Source of the DNA: Sandarakinorhabdus sp.
Lineage (GTDB): Bacteria > Pseudomonadota > Alphaproteobacteria > Sphingomonadales > Sphingomonadaceae
NCBI GenBank assembly: GCA_020692215.1
Contig: JAIMKW010000002.1
Coordinates: 645,266 to 709,265 of the forward strand
Direction: 5' to 3'
DNA length: 64,000 nt
The notes beneath the pieces were generated by a model that did not search any database, was not told where the DNA came from, and was given only the letters and a program-made list of their open reading frames with translations. How positions within the stretch are numbered: position 1 is the first letter of the stretch; every line of letters starts with the position of its first letter. Below are positions 1 to 8,285 of the stretch, piece by piece. The translations under genes were made by a program, and so were the position numbers.

Positions 1-1374
1 TGAACCGCCGCCAAAGCCGCCGAACCCGCCTGAACCGCCGCCGAACCCGGCATCCGGATCAAAGCCTATGATCGCAATGTCGCCGTCGCCGCCCAGGCCC
101 AGAACACCACCGGAGCCATCTGTTGCGCCACCATCGGGCCCGACCGCGCTGCCAAGATCTCCCGCAACCATGAAACGGACATTGTCGTCCGAATTCGCAA
201 ACCAGTTGAAGGCCTGTGGGCTGTCTTCACCGTCCTCGCCAAGGGTCGCCAGCTTGTCGCGCTGCTCGGCCTTGGCCTTCTCGCGCTCGTTGCGCGCCGC
301 AATATCGGCATCGACCCGGCGAACGAAGTTATATGTTGCCCTGCGGCCCGTCAGGCCTATCCCGTCGATAGCGGAAACCCGGACGAACAGCCGCCCGTCC
401 TCCACATCTTCGAAGGCAGCCTCGGTTCCCGTGACTTCCTGGGATGCCAGCCGATCCTTGAACGCCGCGTCGGCCGCCAGCTCGACAAGATAGCGGGTCG
501 CACCCGGAACCGCGCTCAGCCGGAAGGTCACCACTTCACGGTTCTGAAGCCGCTCGGGCTGGTCAACGAACGGTGCCGGAAGCAGTGCGATGGGGCGCGA
601 CATCCCGGTAGAGGTGGCGATGGCGCCGAATTCGGCACGCACCATCGTTTCCGGCGCGGTCCCGTGGCGGGCAACCCCCACCTTTCCTTCGGTCACTTCG
701 GTTATGTGCTTCAGTTCGGACGGCGTGTAAGTAACGCGGAACTCCGTTCCGCGCACAGCGGCCACCGCAACGGGCGTGCTGATCAGGAAGCGCGAAGCCG
801 GATTGGCCATCGGCGTGACCTTGGCTTCGGAACGGCCGGATTCCAGCGTGAAGCGCCGGTCGATCGAGTTCGACATCGGCACTTCACGAAGCCGCGCAAG
901 GCGGATCCGGCTGGCCGATGGCAATGACACAAGGCTCTCGTCGGGCAGCGTCAGCGTCGCAAATCCGTTTGCGCCTGTCTCGACGATATCGCCTTCGGAA
1001 AGCTTCATGCCCTTGGCGGCAACCCGGCTCTCGCCGTCACGCAGGATCCGCACATCGCCCCGGAAGGCAAACAGCTCCGCCTCGATGGGGTTTGTTTTTA
1101 CCCAGGATGCCCGGAACCGCAACGGCGTTCCGGCCGGGATGGCTGCCGGATCCTTCAGCGTGTTCAGGGCCTGTGCCAGGCGCCAGTCTTCAGGCTTCAC
1201 GAACCACTTGGCGGCAAGGCCTTGCAGCGTATCCCCCTGCTTCGCCCGATAGACAAGGATTTCGTCCCTCGTCTCCGCCTGCGCACGGGCACGCTGCTCC
1301 ACACGAGCCCCATTGGGGAGCGCGGGCGCAGTGGCTGCCAGCAAGAGCAGAAGAGCGGGGGCGGCGCGGCGCAT
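1..1374 (-). CDS. LysM and FecR domain exported protein, partial (3' end beyond window)
   Basis: About 458 codons are visible; the C-terminus lies left of the window. The protein starts with a signal peptide (MRRAAPALLLLLAATAPAL). A LysM-like segment follows at about residues 40-85 (YRAKQGDTLQGLAAKWF), a peptidoglycan-binding fold. A FecR-type beta domain covers about 95-230 and contains the typical VAAVRGTEFRV. The visible C-terminal part carries an Fn3-like stretch (VPGATRYLVELAADAAF) and ends in a Gly/Phe-rich low-complexity run. The ATG overlaps the stop of the response regulator gene by one base (TGATG), so the two are almost certainly co-transcribed. It probably acts in the periplasm or cell surface. 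It is not a classical FecR anti-sigma regulator, because no sigma factor is next to it and it is exported rather than membrane-spanning. Domain calls are by motif; the function is unknown. Confidence 0.8.
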   Translation of the reverse strand, partial: MRRAAPALLLLLAATAPALPNGARVEQRARAQAETRDEILVYRAKQGDTLQGLAAKWFVKPEDWRLAQALNTLKDPAAIPAGTPLRFRASWVKTNPIEAELFAFRGDVRILRDGESRVAAKGMKLSEGDIVETGANGFATLTLPDESLVSLPSASRIRLARLREVPMSNSIDRRFTLESGRSEAKVTPMANPASRFLISTPVAVAAVRGTEFRVTYTPSELKHITEVTEGKVGVARHGTAPETMVRAEFGAIATSTGMSRPIALLPAPFVDQPERLQNREVVTFRLSAVPGATRYLVELAADAAFKDRLASQEVTGTEAAFEDVEDGRLFVRVSAIDGIGLTGRRATYNFVRRVDADIAARNEREKAKAEQRDKLATLGEDGEDSPQAFNWFANSDDNVRFMVAGDLGSAVGPDGGATDGSGGVLGLGGDGDIAIIGFDPDAGFGGGSGGFGGFGGGS

Positions 1375-2108
1375 CAGTTGCCCAGCGCACTTTCCAGTTC
1401 CGCTTCATCAGCGGAAATAATCGCATTGGTCGGCTCGAGCCTGTAACCATAGGAATAGACAGGCAGCACCCGATAGCCGTTTTCAGCCCGCAGGTTCAGC
1501 TTGGCCCGAATCCGCGATACATGCGCATCGAGCGTGCGGGTTTCGGCTTCAGGGTTCTGGCCCCAGATCGACTCGAGCAGGTAGCTGCGCGAAAGCGGCC
1601 GGGACATGTTCTCGAACAGCATCATCGCCAGCGCCATTTCCTTGGCGGTCAGCTTCACTGGCTCGCCATTCACCGTTGCGGTCTCGGTCGGCACATCGAA
1701 GGTATAGACCCCGAAGCTCGCCGAGGACTTCTGCGGCTTGTTCAGCTGGGCACGGCGAAGCGCTGCATCCACGCGGGCAAGGAAGATCGCCGGGTTGAGC
1801 GGCTTCACGATGTAATCATCGGCGCCAGCTGAAAGGCCCGTCACCACGTCCTCGTCATCGGCGCGGCTGGTGATCATCAGAACGGGGAGCGTGGAATGCT
1901 GGCCCTGGCGCACAGTCTCCAGCACCTCGATCCCGGACATGCCCGGCATGTTCCAGTCAATGACCAGCAGATCGAACGTATCCTGGCGAAGCCGGTTCAC
2001 CAAGGTCCGGCCCTGATGGAAAACCTCGCACTGATATCCGGCATCGGCCAGCAGCTTTGCCACCAGTTCGGTCTGTGCCTTGTCATCGTCCAGTACTGCG
2101 CATCGCAT
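1374..2108 (-). CDS. OmpR/PhoB-family response regulator
   Basis: The protein has 244 residues: an N-terminal receiver domain and a C-terminal winged helix. The acidic pocket is D7-D9, the phospho-acceptor is D51 (VIDWNMPGM), the switch threonine is T80 and the conserved lysine is K102 (VKPLNP). The DNA-binding half ends with the usual RVLPVYSYGYRLEP-like wing. The ATG at 2108 is chosen over a GTG at 2132 because GAGGACAGGAA lies about 9 nt in front of it. No histidine kinase is adjacent, so it is an orphan in this window. It is followed by the LysM/FecR gene with a one-base overlap, suggesting an operon. The target genes cannot be read from the sequence. Confidence 0.9.
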   Translation of the reverse strand: MRCAVLDDDKAQTELVAKLLADAGYQCEVFHQGRTLVNRLRQDTFDLLVIDWNMPGMSGIEVLETVRQGQHSTLPVLMITSRADDEDVVTGLSAGADDYIVKPLNPAIFLARVDAALRRAQLNKPQKSSASFGVYTFDVPTETATVNGEPVKLTAKEMALAMMLFENMSRPLSRSYLLESIWGQNPEAETRTLDAHVSRIRAKLNLRAENGYRVLPVYSYGYRLEPTNAIISADEAELESALGN

Positions 2109-2696
2109 GGGAATGTTCCTGTCCTCGACCACTTTTTGTTATCGTTGCCAGCTCTCGCTATCTGTTCTTGCCCCCAGATGGGAACGCACGCCACAAAACG
2201 CTACCCGTGAGATCATCTAACATGAACCACCGCTGTTAACTGTAAACTTGTGTCTCAAAGCGTGCAACGGCTTCAAGCCAGACGCAAAGAAAAGTAAACA
2301 AACTGTGGTTTTTTCGCAACTTTTCTGCGTTTCCCGAGGGGGAGAGAGGGCAAAATCGGCTGCTTCGACAAGGCGGACGGGTCAAGAGCCGCCGGGACAT
2401 GTTAAGGCATTTTCCGGGAATCGACACCTGCACAGCCACCGAACTGGAAGCAATTCCTCCGCTTTCCGGTCGCCTTTCGCCCGTCAGAGGGGAAGGCGCT
2501 TCGTGACAAAAGCACGACAAAGGGGCGAAAACTGCACCATAAAGGGCCAATCACCGGCTTTGGCGTTTGACGCCAGACAAAAGAGTTGGAAAGAGGGAGG
2601 CAACACTGGCAGCCAGGCAACGGCCGGGATGCCATTGGGAACATGGGCCGGCATTCGAGATCAAGCGCCGGCTCCGGGCAAAAGGGAGAGGGATTT
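2109..2696. other. 588-bp divergent intergenic region
   Basis: No convincing gene is seen between the response regulator (leftward) and the SWIB gene (rightward). Short frames here lack ribosome sites and domain signatures. The left part holds the TTAACTGTAAAC element listed separately. The region probably carries the two divergent promoters. The SWIB gene has a clear GGGAGAGG ribosome site at its right end. Confidence 0.5.
2236..2247 (-). promoter_or_regulatory. TTAACTGTAAAC element, possible CtrA-like site
   Basis: This 12-mer differs by one base from TTAACCGTAAAC upstream of ccrM at 20846-20857. It lies about 130 bp in front of the response regulator start. It begins with TTAAC, the half-site of the alphaproteobacterial cell-cycle regulator CtrA, but the second half does not match TTAA-N7-TTAA. 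The assignment is tentative. Confidence 0.3.
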
Positions 2697-2951
2697 ATGG
2701 CTGAAAAGAAACCAAACGCACTGCAAACGCCGCTGACGCCGTCGGCGGAACTTGCGGCGATCGTTGGCAGCGCCAAGCTTGCCCGCGGCGAAGTGGTCAA
2801 GAAGGTGTGGGAATATATCAAGGCCAACAACCTCCAGGACCCGAAGGACAAGCGCCGCATCAACGCCGACGCGAAGCTGAAGCCGGTGTTCGGCCTCGAC
2901 AGCGTGACGATGTTCGAAATGAACAAGCACCTGGCACGGCACCTGAGCTGA
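2697..2951 (+). CDS. SWIB/MDM2 domain protein
   Basis: This 84-residue protein is almost entirely a SWIB domain (about residues 14-82), with the typical KVWEYIKANNLQDPKDKR and a C-terminal MFEMNKHLARHL helix. Bacterial single-domain SWIB proteins occur in many alphaproteobacteria and in Chlamydia; a role in DNA or chromatin-like binding is assumed, not shown. The ATG at 2697 is preferred to an in-frame upstream ATG at 2586 because GGGAGAGG sits 7 nt before it and the upstream extension has no domain character. It is monocistronic, with its own promoter region and a strong terminator at 3089. Confidence 0.9.
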   Translation: MAEKKPNALQTPLTPSAELAAIVGSAKLARGEVVKKVWEYIKANNLQDPKDKRRINADAKLKPVFGLDSVTMFEMNKHLARHLS

Positions 2952-3088
2952 GAGGTGCAGCGGACAGCGCGTTGCGCTGGCTGCATTGCAAGTATCAGTT
3001 CTGGATGGATCAGGCTTGCGGGTGGCGGAATCCGCCACCCGCAGCTTACCGGCAAAGCATTCCTTCAGCACTCTACTGAAAAGAATGT

Positions 3089-3118
3089 AAAAGGCGCGGT
3101 GTTTCCGCGCTTTTTTTT
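3089..3118 (+). terminator. Rho-independent terminator after SWIB gene
   Basis: A GC stem (GCGCGG / CCGCGC with a short TGTTT loop) is flanked by A residues before and eight T residues after. It is the clearest intrinsic terminator in the window and ends the SWIB transcript. Confidence 0.85.
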
Positions 3119-3179
3119 CATGCCCGGATATCATTCCAGAAGACCGGGCGCACCAGAACCAATGCTGCATGCGCCAGAG

Positions 3180-4346
3180 TCAGCGCTTCAACCCTGAAAG
3201 AGCGTTTCGCGCGCGCGCAACAGCCCGCGGAGACAATCGCGTAAAGCGCGCGGCAACCCGTCCCAGTGATGGGATCGCAGCCAGCGCAGCGACTGCCTTA
3301 CCGCCCAGCCCTGGCCGTTCGGACTGTCGCTGCAAAAACGTCGCGCGCCCTATGGCGCCGCCGGCATCCCGCCCCAGACGTCTGTAATAGGCCTCCGCGC
3401 CCGCCCCTGTCAGCAGGGCCTCGGCCGCCAGGCGCGCACTGTGCAATGCAAGAGACATCCCGTCGCCGGTGAAACTCGGGATCACGGCCGCCTGGTCTCC
3501 CAGCCGCCAGCCCGGTTCCCCTGCCCCGCCCCGGAACAGGAAACCATAAGGCACACCGGAAATGGCCAGTGGGCGATCGAGCAGCGGAACCGCACCCTCC
3601 AGCCGCCGCGCAAGATGGGGCACCTCGGCACCAAGGTCGGCCAGCAGAGCCGTAAAATCGCCCCCGGTTCGACGCCAGCGCTCTGGCGAAACCAGAAAGC
3701 ATAGATTTGCCGCATCGCGTTCCACCATCTGCAGCCCGGCATAGCCACCATCGAACAGGATCAGTTCCACATGCCCCGAAAGCTCGGCCCGCTGCTCTGG
3801 CGACAGGCGCAGATAGGCCTTGAACCCCAACTGATGGTTGAGTGTCCCCTCGCCGTCCCGCCCTATCCCCCGCAGATTGTGCTTGCCCGTGGCGACAAAC
3901 AGCTGGTCTGGCCGCAAGCTGCCGTGGCTGGCGACAACCGAGCCATCGGCGGTCACTTCACGCGCTGTCACGCCGCGCTGCACATCCGCCCCGGCGGCCG
4001 AAGCCAGATCCAGCATGGCCGCATCCAGTGAACGCCGCGTAACGGATCGCGCCGTGAAGCCCAGCGGTGCAGCGGCAGCCCGCTCAGCCGTCACCAGCCG
4101 CAGCCTGTCGATCGCAACTGCGCCAAGCGCATCCAGATCAAGGCCGAGATCGGCAAGCCAGCCCTGCGCCTCCCAGCTCAGGAACTCGCCACAGATCTTG
4201 TGGGTCGCAATGCGCTCGCGCTCCCACAGCTGCACCGGCCGGCCGGCGCGGGCCAGCCAGATTGCTGCCGCCGGCCCGGCAAGGCCACCCCCCACCACCA
4301 GCGTTCCGGCATAGCGCGGGGTTCCAGAAACCAGTGGCGCAATCAT
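3180..4346 (-). CDS. FAD-dependent oxidoreductase (geranylgeranyl-reductase-like), type III PKS cluster
   Basis: The protein has 388 residues. The N-terminal dinucleotide-binding motif is VVGGGLAGPAAAIWLARAG (about residues 16-34), followed by the E of LWERE and KICGEFLS, a signature of the geranylgeranyl reductase/FAD monooxygenase group. The second FAD contact is GDQAAVIPSFTGDGMSLAL near residue 295. The start at 4346 is fixed by a 4-bp ATGA overlap with the methyltransferase upstream; a longer frame from 4382 is less likely. It is the last gene of the PKS-methyltransferase-flavoprotein operon, so it probably oxidises (hydroxylates) or reduces the polyketide product. The exact reaction is not deducible. 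Confidence 0.85.
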   Translation of the reverse strand: MIAPLVSGTPRYAGTLVVGGGLAGPAAAIWLARAGRPVQLWERERIATHKICGEFLSWEAQGWLADLGLDLDALGAVAIDRLRLVTAERAAAAPLGFTARSVTRRSLDAAMLDLASAAGADVQRGVTAREVTADGSVVASHGSLRPDQLFVATGKHNLRGIGRDGEGTLNHQLGFKAYLRLSPEQRAELSGHVELILFDGGYAGLQMVERDAANLCFLVSPERWRRTGGDFTALLADLGAEVPHLARRLEGAVPLLDRPLAISGVPYGFLFRGGAGEPGWRLGDQAAVIPSFTGDGMSLALHSARLAAEALLTGAGAEAYYRRLGRDAGGAIGRATFLQRQSERPGLGGKAVAALAAIPSLGRVAARFTRLSPRAVARARNALSGLKR

Positions 4347-5083
4347 ACCGGGGCCGGCGCCGCCTTCAACCGGCCAACGCACAAGCGGAACGGCACATGC
4401 CAGCGGATTTCAGCATCGCCGATGCCTGCACCTTGCAGCAAAGTCTCCCACTCCCGCTTCACGAAGGCCCGCCGCACGCTCAGCGCGCCATCATGCTGCA
4501 CGAAGCGATGCCAGCCGGCTGCCCCTGCCAGGGCGCGAAAGCCCGCCCAGGCCAGCCAGTGCCGGTGAAGATCGTTCACGAACCAACCGTGGCTTGCGCT
4601 CGCGTCCTGCCACCGCAGCAGCCGGGCCACATCGGCATCGGGCAGATGGTGGGTAAACAATGCGCTGATGATGAAGTGTGGCGGCTCGGCCGGCTCCCAA
4701 TCGAACAGATCACCCTCGTGCCAATCGATTGCCATGCCCTCGGGCGTGCGCACCTTGGCCAGCGCACGGCACTGCGGGTTCAGATCCACGCCCGTCAGCC
4801 GCGGCCGCAACCCCCGCGCCTCGGCCCAGCCATGGATCCGCCGCAACATGGCCCCTTGGCCATAGCCAAGGTCAGCGACCCGCAGCTCTGCCCCGGAAGG
4901 CCAGCCCGCGGTCGCCTTGTCCAGAAAGGCCATCGTGGGCGCCGCAGCCCGCGTCAGCCGGTTCACCGTCTCCAGATCGGCAAGACATTCGGCAAAATCC
5001 AGCATGCCGATCGGCTCGATGTCCATCCATTCGGGCTCGGTCGAACGGGCGGAAAGGTCGGGCCACATCTGGCGCATGGTCAT
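4343..5083 (-). CDS. SAM-dependent methyltransferase, type III PKS cluster
   Basis: A class I methyltransferase of 246 residues. SAM-binding motif I is VADLGYGQGAML at about residues 69-80, motif II is the LTGVDLNPQC acidic strand, and GDLFDWEPAEPPHFIISALFTHHL contains the later motifs. A helical lid follows (WFVNDLHRHWLAWAG). It sits 36 bp after the polyketide synthase and overlaps the flavoprotein by 4 bp. It most likely O- or C-methylates the polyketide. Two in-frame ATGs (5083 and 5077) share the same GGGAAG ribosome site; the upstream one is given. Confidence 0.85.
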   Translation of the reverse strand: MTMRQMWPDLSARSTEPEWMDIEPIGMLDFAECLADLETVNRLTRAAAPTMAFLDKATAGWPSGAELRVADLGYGQGAMLRRIHGWAEARGLRPRLTGVDLNPQCRALAKVRTPEGMAIDWHEGDLFDWEPAEPPHFIISALFTHHLPDADVARLLRWQDASASHGWFVNDLHRHWLAWAGFRALAGAAGWHRFVQHDGALSVRRAFVKREWETLLQGAGIGDAEIRWHVPFRLCVGRLKAAPAPV

Positions 5084-5119
5084 GGCTTCCCGGGCTCGTC
5101 AGCTGCAGACCAACCGCGC

Positions 5120-6229
5120 TCAGAGCTTGCGAAAGGTAAAGGTTTCACAGGCAAGGCCGGGCCCGAACGCCATGGCGAGGCCTGGGCCGGGCTCCGCTGT
5201 CTTCAAGATGCGCTGCAGCACGAACATCAGGGTCGCCGAGCTCATGTTGCCGAAATCCTTCAGCACCCCGCGCGACCAGTCCAGTCGGCCCTTCGCAAGG
5301 TCGAGCCCGTTTTCCACTGCATCCAGAATAGCCTTGCCGCCTGCATGCACTGCGAACAGCGAATAATCTTCCGCCTTGCGGCCGCGCAGCACGCCATCGG
5401 CGGCATTGCGCTGCCGTTCATCGGCCATGGCGCGCTGGATGCGCTGCGGTACCTGGCCCGACAAGTGCATATCGAAGCCTGTGTCGCCGATATCCCAGGT
5501 AATCATGCCGTCCGAATCCGGAATGGCGAAGCTCAGGAATTCATCCAGCGCAACGCCCTCGGGTTCGGCTGTCACCAACGCAGCGGCACAGCCATCGCCG
5601 AACAGCAGCATGGAAAGCAGCTTCTCCACATCAAGCGTATCCTGGAAATGCAGCGTGCACAGTTCGATGGTGACGACAAGAACGCGCGCATCCGGCTGCG
5701 ACCGAACGATATGATGTGCAAGGCGCAGCGAGTTCACCGCCGCGTAGCAGCCCATATAGCCAACCACGGTGCGCTCCACGCCGGGGTCGAGCCCAAGCTT
5801 CCGAACGATCACCTGGTCGAGGCCCGGCGCCATGAAACCGGTGCAGCTGGCAAGCACCAGATGTGTGATCTTTGAAAGATCGGTGTTCAGCCCGCCGATG
5901 GCTTCACCGGCAAGCCCAGGGGCGACTTCAGCATAGCGCGCCATGCGCCGGCTGGTCGGCGGAAAGGCTCCGGGGCTGTAGAAACCTTCGGTATCGGCGA
6001 CAAACCCATCGGGATTTTCCACCGGCTGGAAACTGGAAAAGCGCCGCTCGATCCCGGATCGGCCTGCAAGACGCCGGAAAATCGCCGATTCGCGCCGGCC
6101 TTCCAACAGGCTTCCCACAAAATGCTCGAACGCACGGTGGACATCATGGCCCGGAACCGCAGTCGAGATGCGGTTCACATGGGCAACCGAAACGGCGGCG
6201 GCGTGCTGGGCATATGTCATCAGGTTCAC
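5120..6229 (-). CDS. Type III polyketide synthase (chalcone/stilbene synthase family)
   Basis: The 369-residue length fits the family (350-400). The catalytic triad is visible: Cys161 in VVGYMGCYAAVNSL, His295 in FAVHAGGKAIL and Asn328 in GNMSSATLMFVL. The LLFGDG motif (Phe210) and SCTGFMAPGLD are also conserved. Such enzymes extend an acyl-CoA or CoA-linked starter with malonyl-CoA and cyclise the chain. The starter here is unknown; bacterial homologues next to methyltransferases and flavoproteins often make alkylresorcinols or alkylpyrones and their quinones. It is the first gene of a three-gene minus-strand operon. Confidence 0.93.
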   Translation of the reverse strand: MNLMTYAQHAAAVSVAHVNRISTAVPGHDVHRAFEHFVGSLLEGRRESAIFRRLAGRSGIERRFSSFQPVENPDGFVADTEGFYSPGAFPPTSRRMARYAEVAPGLAGEAIGGLNTDLSKITHLVLASCTGFMAPGLDQVIVRKLGLDPGVERTVVGYMGCYAAVNSLRLAHHIVRSQPDARVLVVTIELCTLHFQDTLDVEKLLSMLLFGDGCAAALVTAEPEGVALDEFLSFAIPDSDGMITWDIGDTGFDMHLSGQVPQRIQRAMADERQRNAADGVLRGRKAEDYSLFAVHAGGKAILDAVENGLDLAKGRLDWSRGVLKDFGNMSSATLMFVLQRILKTAEPGPGLAMAFGPGLACETFTFRKL

Positions 6230-6307
6230 CCTGACACAGCCAGCCCGCAGGGTCGAGCGCCAAGCCGCCGCGCCTGCGCCAGCACCGAACCGATACGAGC
6301 CCGGCCC

Positions 6308-7237
6308 TCAATCCTCCCGCGGCTGCAGTGCGTCTTCACCCAGGGGGTGCAGACGCTGGACTGTCGATACCAGACGGCCGCTGTCGATGTGGGTGTAGCG
6401 CTCCGTTGTCGAAATGTCGGCATGGCCCAGCAACGTCTGCAGTGTTCTGAGGTCTGCCCCGTTCGCCAGCATATGGGTGGCGAAGGCATGGCGCAGCACA
6501 TGGGGTGAAACCCGCTGCGGGTCGATCCCGGCCCGCGCCGCCACCGCCTTCACCAGCTGATAGAGCCAGGCCCGCGTGACATGGCCTTTGCCCGATGGAA
6601 ACAGATAGCGGCTGTCCTTGGGCACCAGCTGCAGTTGCGCCTCCACAGCCGCCAGCGCCGCAGGCGACAGCGGGATCAGCCGCTCCTTGTTCCCCTTGCC
6701 CGTCACGATGGCATAGGGCTGCGGCGGGCGAATTGCGTTGCGCGGCATGGAAACCAGTTCGGTCGCCCGCAAGCCGGAGCCATAGAGCAGTTCCATCAGC
6801 GCCTTCAGCCGGATCCGCTGCGGAGTCGCCTCTTCGGCGAGATCCGTGTCGACAACGGCCAGCAGCCGGTCGACATCCTCTACAGTCAATGTCTTTGGCA
6901 GCGGGCGTCCGGGCTTCACGCCGGCAATCAGCAGCACCGGGTTGTCGGCCCTGATCCCTTCCGCTGTCAGGAAGGCAAAAAACCGCCTGAGCGCCGAGCG
7001 CTTGCGCGCGACGCTGGCCGGCGCCAGATCATGCCAGCCGGCAAACAGCAATTCTACCTGTCCCGCGCTCGCGCCTGCAAGCCCCCCGCCCAGGGTCTGC
7101 GAGGCCCCGGCAAGATCACGGCCATAGGCGGCAAGCGTGTTGGCAGCCGCGCCGCGTTCGGACGCAAGCATGTCCAGAAACAGGGCAATCGCGCGGCCGT
7201 CCGGCAGCTGGCCAGAAGGCTGGCCGGGCAGATCCAT
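6308..7237 (-). CDS. xerD: Tyrosine recombinase XerD
   Basis: The protein has 309 residues: SAM-like core-binding domain (about 13-105) and catalytic domain (115-300). The active-site residues are all present: R157 (SGLRATEL), K181, H246 and R249 (PHVLRHAF), H272 (LLGHADIS) and Y281 (ERYTHID). It resolves chromosome dimers at dif with XerC and the divisome protein FtsK. The length and residues fit housekeeping XerD rather than a phage integrase. The start at 7237 overlaps the SMP-30 gene stop by one base (TGATG), so it is translationally coupled to an unrelated gene. Confidence 0.88.
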   Translation of the reverse strand: MDLPGQPSGQLPDGRAIALFLDMLASERGAAANTLAAYGRDLAGASQTLGGGLAGASAGQVELLFAGWHDLAPASVARKRSALRRFFAFLTAEGIRADNPVLLIAGVKPGRPLPKTLTVEDVDRLLAVVDTDLAEEATPQRIRLKALMELLYGSGLRATELVSMPRNAIRPPQPYAIVTGKGNKERLIPLSPAALAAVEAQLQLVPKDSRYLFPSGKGHVTRAWLYQLVKAVAARAGIDPQRVSPHVLRHAFATHMLANGADLRTLQTLLGHADISTTERYTHIDSGRLVSTVQRLHPLGEDALQPRED

Positions 7238-8151
7238 CAGGCGTTGAAGGCCAGCCGCAACCCGGGCTCCGGCCAGCGGCACAGCGCCAGCTTGCCCGTG
7301 GTGGACAGGCAGACAGCTGCATCCATCATATCCGCTCCGCCAAAGGCGATATTGGTGGTGAGAAGATCGGGGAAATCAAACTGCTCGATGGCCCCGGTTG
7401 CAGGGTCGGCCACCCCGATGCCCGGCTGCGCCACCAGAGTGGCCTGGGCTATCCTGCCGCTCGCCAGCACTGCCATCGAATCCAGCAGCACACGCGCCGG
7501 ATAGCGCGCTACCACCCGGCCGGGAATCGCCGTCAGCGGCGACGGCGCGACTTCGCCGGGCCCGGTGATATCGAAAGCCAGAATATCGCCGATGGTGGTG
7601 AGCGCGGTGTAAACGGTCTTCCCATCGGGCGAGAGGCCAACCCCGTTCATGTTGGGGCCGTGCACCGCGCAGGAGATGCGCTTCCCGTCGGGCGTTGCGT
7701 AATACAGCCCGCCATGGTCGGTGTGATGGGCGAAATGCTTGCCCAGATCAGTGAACCAGAAGCCGCCTTCGGCATCAAACACGATATCGTTGGGGCCCGA
7801 AAGACGATGGCCGTCGCATTCCCAATAGAGCCGCTCGACCTTGCCGGTCGACAGGTCGATCCGCTCGATCCGACCGGTTTCATAATCAGGTGCCGCGCCG
7901 CCGGGGATCAGCAGATCATCCATGCGACCCCAGGCGAAACCCCCGTTGTTGCACACATAAAGCGCACCATCCGGGCCAATAGCGGCGCCATTGGGACCGC
8001 CGCCAGGGGTCGCCACCGTCTCGCGCCAGCCATCGCGTTGCACACGCGTGATCCGCCCGGCCTCAATCTCGACCACAATTATCGAGCCATCATCCATCAT
8101 CACAGGGCCCTCGGGAAAGGCCAGCCCGTCGGCGATGATCGTAAAGTCCAT
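7237..8151 (-). CDS. SMP-30/gluconolactonase/LRE family hydrolase
   Basis: The 304-residue protein forms a six-bladed propeller of the SMP-30 family. Family marks include GLAFPEGPV near the N-terminus (metal ligand Glu), WECDGHRLSGPNDIVFDAEGGFWFTD (Asn and Asp ligands) and GPNMNGVGLSPDGKTVY. These are Ca2+/Zn2+-dependent lactonases acting on sugar lactones or other esters. The ATG at 8151 has GGGGAGGA 7 nt upstream; a second ATG at 8157 overlaps that ribosome site. It is probably cytoplasmic, as no signal peptide is seen. The substrate is unknown. Confidence 0.85.
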   Translation of the reverse strand: MDFTIIADGLAFPEGPVMMDDGSIIVVEIEAGRITRVQRDGWRETVATPGGGPNGAAIGPDGALYVCNNGGFAWGRMDDLLIPGGAAPDYETGRIERIDLSTGKVERLYWECDGHRLSGPNDIVFDAEGGFWFTDLGKHFAHHTDHGGLYYATPDGKRISCAVHGPNMNGVGLSPDGKTVYTALTTIGDILAFDITGPGEVAPSPLTAIPGRVVARYPARVLLDSMAVLASGRIAQATLVAQPGIGVADPATGAIEQFDFPDLLTTNIAFGGADMMDAAVCLSTTGKLALCRWPEPGLRLAFNA

Positions 8152-8285
8152 GGTCATTCCTCCCCACGCTTTGATGCGCCTGTTTCGCCACCATGTTCCA
8201 CGCTTGCGCGCGCGGCACAAGAAAGCGCGTGACAGTCCCTGCGATGTTCGCCTAATGTTCTTCCCTGCGTTGTGTTGGAGAACAG

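Noticed and set aside
4067..5875. Long plus-strand frame across the PKS operon
   Set aside because: It crosses three well-supported minus-strand genes and has a His/Arg/Pro-rich composition typical of antisense frames.
6308..7237. Phage or island integrase
   Set aside because: Length and catalytic residues fit housekeeping XerD, and no att site or mobile gene is near.
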